64,000 nt of DNA from Paenibacillus sp. RUD330 (GTDB lineage: Bacteria > Bacillota > Bacilli > Paenibacillales > Paenibacillaceae). The notes under the pieces are model-generated. The model did not search any database and was not told the DNA's origin. It was given only the letters and a program-made list of their open reading frames with translations. A program made the position numbers and the translations under genes. This document shows, one piece after another, positions 58,021-64,000 of this stretch. Numbering within the stretch: the stretch's first letter is position 1; every line of letters begins with the position of its first letter. The stretch is from assembly GCF_002243345.2 (NCBI RefSeq), contig NZ_CP022655.2:2916501-2980500 (forward strand), written 5' to 3'.

Positions 58021-59169
58021 TTACCAGGGAACGTCGTCATCCTCCGCAGAGGCGGCCGCCTGGGCCTGTCCGGCCGCGCCATCGCCTTCCGGAACGGCGG
58101 TCCCGCTCTCCTCCGCGCCGATCACTTTCATCACTTCCTCAAGCTCCGGCGGATGGATGAGCTCGACGGGCGAAATCCCGCGCTCGAACTGGAAGAAGTC
58201 TCCTTCCAGGACGGCCACGTAACGGCCGTTGTGACGGGCGAAATGCAGCGATTTGCCGAAGTCGGACAGCAGTCCCTTGACCTGGACTCCGCCAAGCTTG
58301 AAGCTGAGCGCCAGATCCTCCTTCTGCTCCACGAGAACGGCCGAAGCGGCGAACACCTGCTCCGGGGTCCATCTCTCCAGCAGCTCGCGCTTGTCCGATG
58401 CGGCCCAGATCTCGACCGCCTCCTCCTCTTCCTTGCGCAGATGGCCCTGATCATCCTGCCACTTGTCCTCCATGTACTGCTGCACCATTTCGAGCACCTG
58501 CTCGCCCATCACCTCGGGAAGGGGACGCTCATAGCTGACGAACTTCAGGAAATCCTCGAAGTATCTCGCATGCGAGGCCTGGTGAAGCTTGACCTCCCAG
58601 GAATCCATCATTCCCTCCTCCGGCATATGCGGATAGAGGATCGATTTCATGCTGCGCGCGCTGATGGCCATCTCCACGGTGGAGATGAGGCTTCTCTCGT
58701 CCGCGATGCGGGCTATTTTCGGCTCGAAATCGCATTTCAGGATGAACAGGAACGGCTGGTCGAACAGCTTGGACAGCGTGGCCTGCACCGCGATGAGCGC
58801 GCCGCCGCGGACTGCCGACGTATCCATATAGATGCGGACAAGCTCGTCGGCTATGCTGTGGAACCGCTCGGCATCCTCGGCGCTGCGCAGCCGCTGCAGC
58901 AGATTGTAGTCGGGATTGCTGTCCAGCTCGTACCCCGGCTCGACGCGGAAGCGTCCGATCTTGGTCGGCACCGATTCCGAAGCGGGATTGCGCTCCGCCT
59001 TGCGCTTGACGATACGGGCGAATTCGCCGGTGAGGAAATCCTTGAGCGGACTGTCCTCGTAATCTTCTCCGTCCATCGTCTGGAAATGCTTGAACCGCTT
59101 GCCGCTGTCCGCGCTCTCCCCATCGGTCTGGATGACGAAGAAGCTCAAAAACTGCACATCAAATTCCAT
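58021..59169 (-). CDS. DUF3900 family protein
   Basis: The 382-residue soluble protein matches the Bacillales DUF3900 family: an N-terminal VQFLSFFVIQTD, FKHFQTMDGEDYEDSPLKDFLTGEFARIVKRKAERNP near residues 26-62, and a central PFLFILKCDFEPKIARIADERSL near 138-160. The acidic Ala/Glu-rich C-terminus (350-382) is disordered-looking. Function unknown; the layout is vaguely like nucleoid-associated NdpA proteins. Its start overlaps the crtO-like stop by a few codons. Confidence 0.7.
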   Translation of the reverse strand: MEFDVQFLSFFVIQTDGESADSGKRFKHFQTMDGEDYEDSPLKDFLTGEFARIVKRKAERNPASESVPTKIGRFRVEPGYELDSNPDYNLLQRLRSAEDAERFHSIADELVRIYMDTSAVRGGALIAVQATLSKLFDQPFLFILKCDFEPKIARIADERSLISTVEMAISARSMKSILYPHMPEEGMMDSWEVKLHQASHARYFEDFLKFVSYERPLPEVMGEQVLEMVQQYMEDKWQDDQGHLRKEEEEAVEIWAASDKRELLERWTPEQVFAASAVLVEQKEDLALSFKLGGVQVKGLLSDFGKSLHFARHNGRYVAVLEGDFFQFERGISPVELIHPPELEEVMKVIGAEESGTAVPEGDGAAGQAQAAASAEDDDVPW

Positions 59170-59704
59170 GGTCTCCGGGCAGCTCCTTCGCGCTGTATTG
59201 GTCTGTCCTATTAGGATAGCACAACCTTTCCCGGCGCGACATGACTTTCAGCAGCCGGGCCCGGTTGTAGCGCTGCACGAGAATGCAAGGAAGATTGGCC
59301 GCGACCGTATAGGCCGCCATGATCGCCACGCCGAGTCCATTGTTCCAGACGGCGAACAGCGGAAGCGGCAGGAACATCAGCCAATGCGCCAGCTCGCCGC
59401 GCCTCGTCTCGGCAGCGAAGCGCCGGAGGTAATCCGGATCGGCCGACAGCAGCCGCTTCTTGGCGAAGCCGCTCCGGATCCAGCCTCCCCCGTCGGGAAG
59501 CCTGTCCTTCCATTTGTGGATGCCGAGCTTCCTCTCATACCAGCGCCCATCCCGCTCGAACGGCAGCAGCCGCGTCATGCCGGCATCCTTGTCGTACCGC
59601 TGCCAGGGACGCCTCAGCGCGGAAGCCACCGAACCGGCATGCAGCAGGACCAGGACGCCTGCGTCCAGCAAGATCGTAGCCGTCGTTCCAGGCTCAAGCC
59701 ACAT
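59159..59704 (-). CDS. crtO: CrtO-like acyltransferase of diapocarotenoid (staphyloxanthin-type) synthesis
   Basis: The 181-residue membrane protein has three or four hydrophobic segments and the family core YERKLGIHKWKDRLPDGGGW (near 65-85), a YLRRFAAETRRGELAHWL block, and an AANLPCILVQRYNRARL block. CrtO esterifies the glucose of glycosyl-4,4'-diaponeurosporenoate with a fatty acid at the membrane, giving a staphyloxanthin-like pigment. The ATG at 59704 overlaps the crtQ stop by 11 bases, so the two are coupled. Substrate identity is inferred from the cluster. Confidence 0.85.
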   Translation of the reverse strand: MWLEPGTTATILLDAGVLVLLHAGSVASALRRPWQRYDKDAGMTRLLPFERDGRWYERKLGIHKWKDRLPDGGGWIRSGFAKKRLLSADPDYLRRFAAETRRGELAHWLMFLPLPLFAVWNNGLGVAIMAAYTVAANLPCILVQRYNRARLLKVMSRRERLCYPNRTDQYSAKELPGDHGI

Positions 59705-60836
59705 CGATATCCCTGCCTTTCCACGATACGCGCCGCCTGACAAAGGAACGGTAGAGGCCGTACGCGAATACGCCGCAGAAGTAAGCCAGGCCGAGCGGAT
59801 AGAGCGCATATGTCCAGACGCTGAACGATCCCGCCAGACGGAACGCCCTGCGGCAGGTCCAAGCGGCCAAGGCGTACAGGAAAAGGCAGGCGGCCAGCTC
59901 AGCCGCTTGCGGCTGTCCGGAAACAGCCTTCGCGGCGGCCGACACCGCTCCGATCGCGGCGCCCGACAACCCGGATATCCATAGAATCGTCAGCGCCAGC
60001 ATCCGCTTCTGCGCGGACGCCGCGCCTAGCGCGATGCTTTTGGCCCAGCCCGCCGCAATCTCCTTCAAGCCGCCCTCATACATGCGGAACGACAGCCTGC
60101 TCCCGCCCGCATAAGCCCGGCAAGGCATTCCTGCCGACCGGAAACGCGCCGCAAGGCGGTCATTCTCCAGCACCTCGCCGCGAATGGACGCGTGGCCTCC
60201 GGCCATCCTATACTCATCCCGGCTGCAGAACAGGCAAGGTCCGAACGAGCCTTCCCGGCCGCGCCGCGCTACCGGAGAGAAGCGTCCGGAGCCGGCCAGC
60301 ACGGCCGCATTGAAAAAGGCGGAGAAATGCTCTGCGGCGCTCCCGATCCGGTGGTACGGCTGCACGGTCACGCAGCCGCCCTCACCGGCGGCTTCCGCAA
60401 GCAGCCGCAGCAGATCGGGCGCGGGCCGCACATCCGCATCCAGAAACAGCAGGCGGCTTCCCGCGGCGGCATCCGCTCCCTGGGCGCAAGCCCAGGCTTT
60501 GCCCTGCCAGCCGGCCGGCAGGCGGCCGGCTTCGACCAGAGCGACGCCGCGGGAGACGGCGCTCTGCCGTGTCCCGTCGGATGATCCGTCATCAACCACG
60601 ATGATTTCCCTTGGAGCCGGTACCATCGACTGCAGCAGCGGAAGCAGCTCCTCCAGGTTGGCTTCCTCATCACGCGCAGGCACGATGACGCTGATCTCCA
60701 TTCCGGTTGACGAGCCAGCGCTCGCAAAGGTTTTGCTCCCGAAACGGTCCAGGCTGTTCCTTCCTCCTCTCCCCCAGCCGATCAGCAGCAGGCCGCAACC
60801 GATGAGCAGCCCCTGCCAGATCCATCCCATCCACAT
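59694..60836 (-). CDS. crtQ: CrtQ-like glycosyltransferase of diapocarotenoid synthesis
   Basis: The 380-residue family 2 glycosyltransferase has an N-terminal anchor span, the GT-A core (ISVIVPARDEEANLEELLPLLQ near residues 47-68, IIVVDDGSSDGT, LLFLDADVRPAPD with the DxD motif near 132, and EVLENDRLAARF), and three or four C-terminal membrane spans. CrtQ glucosylates 4,4'-diaponeurosporenoate. It is divergent from the crtP-like gene and followed by the overlapping crtO-like gene. Confidence 0.87.
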   Translation of the reverse strand: MWMGWIWQGLLIGCGLLLIGWGRGGRNSLDRFGSKTFASAGSSTGMEISVIVPARDEEANLEELLPLLQSMVPAPREIIVVDDGSSDGTRQSAVSRGVALVEAGRLPAGWQGKAWACAQGADAAAGSRLLFLDADVRPAPDLLRLLAEAAGEGGCVTVQPYHRIGSAAEHFSAFFNAAVLAGSGRFSPVARRGREGSFGPCLFCSRDEYRMAGGHASIRGEVLENDRLAARFRSAGMPCRAYAGGSRLSFRMYEGGLKEIAAGWAKSIALGAASAQKRMLALTILWISGLSGAAIGAVSAAAKAVSGQPQAAELAACLFLYALAAWTCRRAFRLAGSFSVWTYALYPLGLAYFCGVFAYGLYRSFVRRRVSWKGRDIDVA

Positions 60837-60888
60837 GCCGATCTCCTCCTTGTTTTGGCGGCATTCTCGAAATCTTTGAAAGCTCCCC

Positions 60889-60952
60889 CCGTATCGAGAG
60901 AGAGAATACGGTCCACAATGGTTAAAAATGGTATATATGCCGGATGTTAACC
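60889..60952. promoter_or_regulatory. Divergent crtQ/crtP control region with two inverted repeats
   Basis: CCGTAT (60889-60894) faces ATACGG (60906-60911), and GGTTAA (60920-60925) faces TTAACC (60947-60952). Both lie in the gap between the divergent genes and are candidate operators. No clear -35/-10 pair could be assigned. Confidence 0.4.
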
Positions 60953-60997
60953 AGTATCGACGGTTTCGGCATCCCTAATCCAAGGAGGAAAGAACAA

Positions 60998-62497
60998 ATG
61001 AGCAAAGACATCGTCGTCATCGGAGGCGGCCTGGCCGGACTCTCGGCCGCGATCCGGCTGAGCGCCGACGGGCATAAGGTTACAGTGCTGGAAAAAAACG
61101 AGCGGGCGGGCGGCAAGCTGAATGTCCGTTCCGGAATGGGGTATTCCTTCGATACCGGACCGTCCATCCTGACGATGCCCTGGACGCTTGAGAAGCTGTT
61201 CGCCTCTGCCGGGCGCAATCTGCATGATTATATCGGCATCCAGAGAATCGAGCCGCAGTGGCGCGGAATATACGAGGACGGCAAGATGCTGGATCTCGTC
61301 GGCGATCTGCCCTCTATGCTGGACGGCATCGCAGAGCTGTCTCCGCAGGACCGTGAAAGCTTCCTGACGTTCCTCGATTACTCGAGAAAGCAGTACGATC
61401 TCAGCATGAAAAGCTTCTACAGCCGCTCCCTGAGCGGTCTGTCCGATCTCAGGCAGCAGCATTCCCTCAAGGAGCTGCTGGCGATGGATCCGATGAAATC
61501 GATGGCCCAGGTCACGGAGAGCTACATGAAGCATCCGCATCTGCGGCAAATCTTCCAATTTTTCGCGATGTATGTCGGTTCTTCCCCCTATGCGGCGCCT
61601 GCCGTCCTATCGCAGCTCGTCTACGTGCAGATGGGCCTCGGCATCTACTTCGTCACGGGCGGCATGTACGGCATCGCCCAGGCCGAGCTCAAGCTGCTGA
61701 ACGAGCTTGGAGCCGAAGTGCGCACCGGAGCGGAAGTCGTCCGCATCCTCGATTCCAACGGACGGGCGGCCGGTGTGGAGCTGGCCGGCGGAGAAACGGT
61801 GGAGGCCGATCTCGTCGTCTGCAATCTGGAGGCGATTCCGGCGCACAGCTCCCTGCTGGCGCAGGCTCCCGGCAGCCGGCGCGCCGCCGAGAAGCTCGAC
61901 AAATACGAGCCGTCCGTATCCGGCCATGTGCTGCTGCTCGGCGTGGACCGCAGCTACGAGGCATTCAAGCATCATAATTTCTTCTTCTCCCGGAATCCCG
62001 AGCGGGAATTCCGCGACATGTTCGTCGACAGGATGCCGACGGACGATCCGACCGTCTATGTCGGAATTTCGTCCAAGTCGGATTCCAGCCAGGCACCGGA
62101 AGGCTGCGAGAACTGGTTCGTGCTGACCCATGTGCCGCCGCTTGCCGAAGGAGAGAGCTGGGAGCGGCACCGCGAGCGCTATCGCGGCCTCGTGCTCGAC
62201 AAGCTGGAGCGGATGGGCGCCGAAGGCCTCCGCGGGCATATCGTCTACGAGGAGCAGTTCATCCCCGATGACTTGCGCAGCCTGTACGGGGCCAACGGCG
62301 GCTCGATCTACGGCACGGTGACCGACCGCAAGCTGAATGGCGGATTCAAGATTCCGAGCCGCAGCACGGCGCTCGAAGGGCTGTATTTCGTCGGCGGCTC
62401 GACCCATCCCGGCGGCGGCGTGCCGATGGTCACTCTGAGCGGACAGCTGACCGCCGATCTCATCCGCGAGGATCTCGCCCGCTATCAGGCGATGTAG
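60998..62497 (+). CDS. crtP: CrtN/CrtP-type carotenoid desaturase/oxygenase
   Basis: The 499-residue FAD-dependent amine-oxidase-family enzyme has the dinucleotide fold VVIGGGLAGLSAAIRL at residues 6-21, ERAGGKLNVRSG near 38-49 and the C-terminal LYFVGGSTHPGGGVPMVTLSGQLTADLI. That places it among phytoene desaturase-like enzymes. Next to crtQ and crtO it most likely acts as CrtP, oxidising the terminal methyl of 4,4'-diaponeurosporene, but CrtN desaturases look alike. The start follows AAGGAGG by nine bases. Confidence 0.85.
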   Translation: MSKDIVVIGGGLAGLSAAIRLSADGHKVTVLEKNERAGGKLNVRSGMGYSFDTGPSILTMPWTLEKLFASAGRNLHDYIGIQRIEPQWRGIYEDGKMLDLVGDLPSMLDGIAELSPQDRESFLTFLDYSRKQYDLSMKSFYSRSLSGLSDLRQQHSLKELLAMDPMKSMAQVTESYMKHPHLRQIFQFFAMYVGSSPYAAPAVLSQLVYVQMGLGIYFVTGGMYGIAQAELKLLNELGAEVRTGAEVVRILDSNGRAAGVELAGGETVEADLVVCNLEAIPAHSSLLAQAPGSRRAAEKLDKYEPSVSGHVLLLGVDRSYEAFKHHNFFFSRNPEREFRDMFVDRMPTDDPTVYVGISSKSDSSQAPEGCENWFVLTHVPPLAEGESWERHRERYRGLVLDKLERMGAEGLRGHIVYEEQFIPDDLRSLYGANGGSIYGTVTDRKLNGGFKIPSRSTALEGLYFVGGSTHPGGGVPMVTLSGQLTADLIREDLARYQAM

Positions 62498-62581
62498 AGC
62501 TTCTCGCTTCAGGTTCAACCGGATGACAGCGAAGCCTTGAAAGAAGATGCGCGGCAGGCATGGAATCGCCTTGCAGACAAA

Positions 62582-62620
62582 AAGCCCGCTTGCCGGACCA
62601 TCCGGTCCGCAAGCGGGCTT
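62582..62620. terminator. Bidirectional terminator after crtP
   Basis: AAGCCCGCTTGCCGGACC pairs with GGTCCGCAAGCGGGCTT with one mismatch. Confidence 0.85.
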
Positions 62621-62669
62621 CTGCGCGGGCGAGCCCGATTCCGGCTCTGGCCGGATCAGCTCCGGCCGT

Positions 62670-62855
62670 TCAAAGCTTCCATTTGCGGCCGTACTTGATG
62701 TGGGGCCGGTTGTCGGCTTCATCGATATACATCCAGCCGAGGTGGATGCCCAGCAGAAGCAGGAACAGGCCTCCCAAATAAAAGCCGAACGGGCCAAGCA
62801 AAATCAGAACATATGTGCATAGCAACACGGCTACACGCCCGAAGAGCGCTATCAT
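62670..62855 (-). CDS. Small two-span membrane protein
   Basis: The 61-residue product has two adjacent hydrophobic stretches (VAVLLCTYVLILLGPFGFYLGGLFLLLLGIHLGWMYI) and a basic tail RPHIKYGRKWKL. GGGAG lies ten bases before the ATG. The family is not recognised. It is convergent with the crtP-like gene. Confidence 0.6.
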   Translation of the reverse strand: MIALFGRVAVLLCTYVLILLGPFGFYLGGLFLLLLGIHLGWMYIDEADNRPHIKYGRKWKL

Positions 62856-62944
62856 CCATTCAACTCTCCCATCACTACAACAGGCAGCAATGAGGCATAT
62901 TTTACCATACCTGCTATTGTTTCTCTATGCATGCTTCTTTTTAA

Positions 62945-63475
62945 TCAGAAAATGGTCTTCCATTCCATGGAGCGCTCGATATGGGTCCTTGCTCCGATCT
63001 CGACCGTTTCCTGCATGCCGTAATCCCTCGCCCCCATCTTTTCATAAAAGAAGATCGCCGGGTTGCCTTCCAAAACCCATGCATGCAGAGTGAGGTAGCC
63101 CAAATCCTGCAGCCTTCCCCGCATCGTGCGGAACAGCTCCGTTCCCCATCCCGCTCCCTGGTACGCCTCCAGCAAATAAAGCACGTACAGCTCCGCGCTG
63201 CCTTCCTCCGCCAGGTCCCGGCTTTTGCCGGCCTTGAGGAATCCGACGATCCTTCCATCCCCGTTCTCCAGCACGAGCGTGCAGGAGCCTGAATCCGGAA
63301 CGGCCAGAGTCCTTTCCCACATCGCTTGTCTCGGTCCGGCCTCCATCGCCTGCAGATAGGCCGGATCGACGATGTCCTTGTACGTCGTCCGCCAGCTGCC
63401 GACCTGAACGGCGGCTATTCCTGCCCCATCGCCGGGCTTCGCGTCGCGGATGCCCATCAGCGCTTCGGATTCCAT
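62945..63475 (-). CDS. GNAT-family N-acetyltransferase
   Basis: The 176-residue protein has the GNAT core: AELYVLYLLEAYQGAGWGTELFRTMRGRL near residues 93-121 with the acetyl-CoA loop QGAGWG, and LEGNPAIFFYEKMGARDYGMQETVEIG near 135-161. The N-terminal GIRDAKPGDGAGIAAVQVGSWRTTYKDIVD is typical of YtmI/PaiA-like enzymes. The substrate is unknown. The binding site before the first ATG is poor; the second ATG (residue 7) is an alternative start. Confidence 0.85.
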   Translation of the reverse strand: MESEALMGIRDAKPGDGAGIAAVQVGSWRTTYKDIVDPAYLQAMEAGPRQAMWERTLAVPDSGSCTLVLENGDGRIVGFLKAGKSRDLAEEGSAELYVLYLLEAYQGAGWGTELFRTMRGRLQDLGYLTLHAWVLEGNPAIFFYEKMGARDYGMQETVEIGARTHIERSMEWKTIF

Positions 63476-63693
63476 CTCCGCACCCCCGCAAGTTTTTTTC
63501 CCACTCTACCATAACGGGACGGTTAGGGAAAGTCTTCCAGCTCGGGGACGGAGGATGCTGGACTTCTTTCTTGGACGGCAGAATGAACAGAGCCGGCTCT
63601 TCCTGGCCGGCTTGAAGTCGAAAAAAAAAGCCGGCTGCGGCAGCCGGCTTCGGTTGACTGGCAGCAGCCTCCGCTGCTCCTTGGACAAGGGAA
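63476..63693. other. Gap between the GNAT gene and mrpG
   Basis: It holds the mrpG terminator. No other gene is supported: the plus-strand ATG frame inside it has no usable ribosome binding site. Confidence 0.4.
63620..63649 (-). terminator. Terminator after mrpG
   Basis: AGCCGGCTG (63629-63637) pairs with CAGCCGGCT (63641-63649) around CGG, followed on the minus strand by T9. Confidence 0.85.
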
Positions 63694-64000
63694 TCAGTCC
63701 GCCTCCGAGCGGCGGATGAGCTCCGTCCTCTTCGATTCGGCTTCCTCGCGCTCCTTTTTCAAGGCGGCCTTGAGATCGTCGCGCACGCTCCTGTCCCACA
63801 TGCCTACACCCGTCCGGTATGCGGCGCGGGCATTCAAATGGCCCGCCACCGGTCCGGTGAGGAAGACAAACACGATGCCGAGCAGCAGCTTGACGCTGAA
63901 CTGCCCTTGCACGGCGGCGAAATACAGGAAAGCGCCGGTCAGGATGAACAGGACGCCGAGAGTGGCGCTCTTGGTAGCCGCATGCGACCGGAGATACACA
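63694..64000 (-). CDS. mrpG: Na+/H+ antiporter subunit G (MrpG/MnhG), partial at the right edge
   Basis: The visible 102 residues begin inside the family sequence ([16 protein letters not shown], equal to the conserved D-V-Y[13 protein letters not shown] of MrpG). Two membrane spans follow ([18 protein letters not shown] and [24 protein letters not shown]), then a charged C-terminal tail ([26 protein letters not shown]) that is longer than usual. MrpG is a small subunit of the multi-subunit Mrp sodium/proton antiporter; the other subunit genes should lie beyond the right edge. It is last in its operon. Confidence 0.9.
   Translation of the reverse strand, partial: VYLRSHAATKSATLGVLFILTGAFLYFAAVQGQFSVKLLLGIVFVFLTGPVAGHLNARAAYRTGVGMWDRSVRDDLKAALKKEREEAESKRTELIRRSEAD

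Noticed and set aside
56569-59214. 881-codon open frame on the plus strand
   Set aside because: It is antisense to uppP, Lin0512, DUF3900 and the crtO-like gene, all of which have motifs and ribosome binding sites; the frame is a high-GC shadow.
63450-63719. 89-codon plus-strand frame before mrpG
   Set aside because: It overlaps the mrpG terminator and the start of the GNAT gene on the other strand, and its internal ATG has no correctly spaced binding site.

Overview
The window is about 60% GC and looks like the chromosome of a Paenibacillus-type Firmicute (Paenibacillaceae). This rests on the families present (YteA, YdjO, Lin0512, DUF3900, globin-coupled HemAT, MprF, LtaS, Gram-positive HelD), strong AGGAGG-type ribosome binding sites, several TTG/GTG starts and compact Rho-independent terminators. 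I see no rRNA, tRNA, insertion sequence, prophage or CRISPR array; this is mostly ordinary core and semi-accessory chromosome.

Region 1 (1-8.3 kb): an edge-truncated GAF-like gene; a duplicated DUF2294 protein; a FAD-dependent oxidoreductase behind a purine riboswitch whose terminator is built from the aptamer itself; a short HemAT oxygen sensor behind a SigD-like promoter; a HAD hydrolase; a heme-monooxygenase-like gene with a Fur box; an EamA exporter; an HPr/Crh-like protein without the catalytic histidine; and thymidine kinase.

Region 2 (8.3-13.9 kb): deoxynucleoside salvage. deoC, deoB, deoD and pdp run leftwards from a good promoter upstream of deoC, with a terminator after deoC and another after pdp. 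An M42 peptidase and tdk follow. Together these genes take deoxynucleosides to glyceraldehyde-3-phosphate and acetaldehyde and recover thymidine.

Region 3 (14-20.5 kb): a conserved-looking gene broken by two apparent frameshifts; a PucR-type regulator whose 3' end overlaps an antisense remnant of a class III aminotransferase; an AlkX/YcaQ-type DNA glycosylase; and a divergent DinB / CGNR-regulator pair separated by two 34-bp inverted repeats of identical geometry.

Region 4 (20.7-40.3 kb): envelope and stress genes. These include a lactonase, LtaS, an HNH protein, a class B PBP coupled to an OsmC protein, a NiCoT nickel/cobalt permease, a YdjO-like zinc protein, Ohr, a serine hydrolase, a zinc-ribbon protein with a deoxyribosyltransferase-like tail, an asymmetric heterodimeric ABC exporter, DUF421 and YteA proteins, and a metallophosphoesterase.

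Region 5 (40.5-55.7 kb): MprF, a polysaccharide deacetylase, a coupled DCC / SRPBCC-DoxX / DUF4166 operon, a two-component system, a macro-domain protein, HelD, a large permease and a secreted YCF48-like beta-propeller protein. Several intergenic gaps here carry short degenerate tandem repeats.

Region 6 (55.7-64 kb): a 37-bp minisatellite; UppP; Lin0512 and DUF3900 proteins; a crtO/crtQ/crtP carotenoid-decoration cluster, divergent around a shared regulatory gap and with no crtM or crtN in view; a GNAT; and the edge of an Mrp antiporter operon (mrpG).
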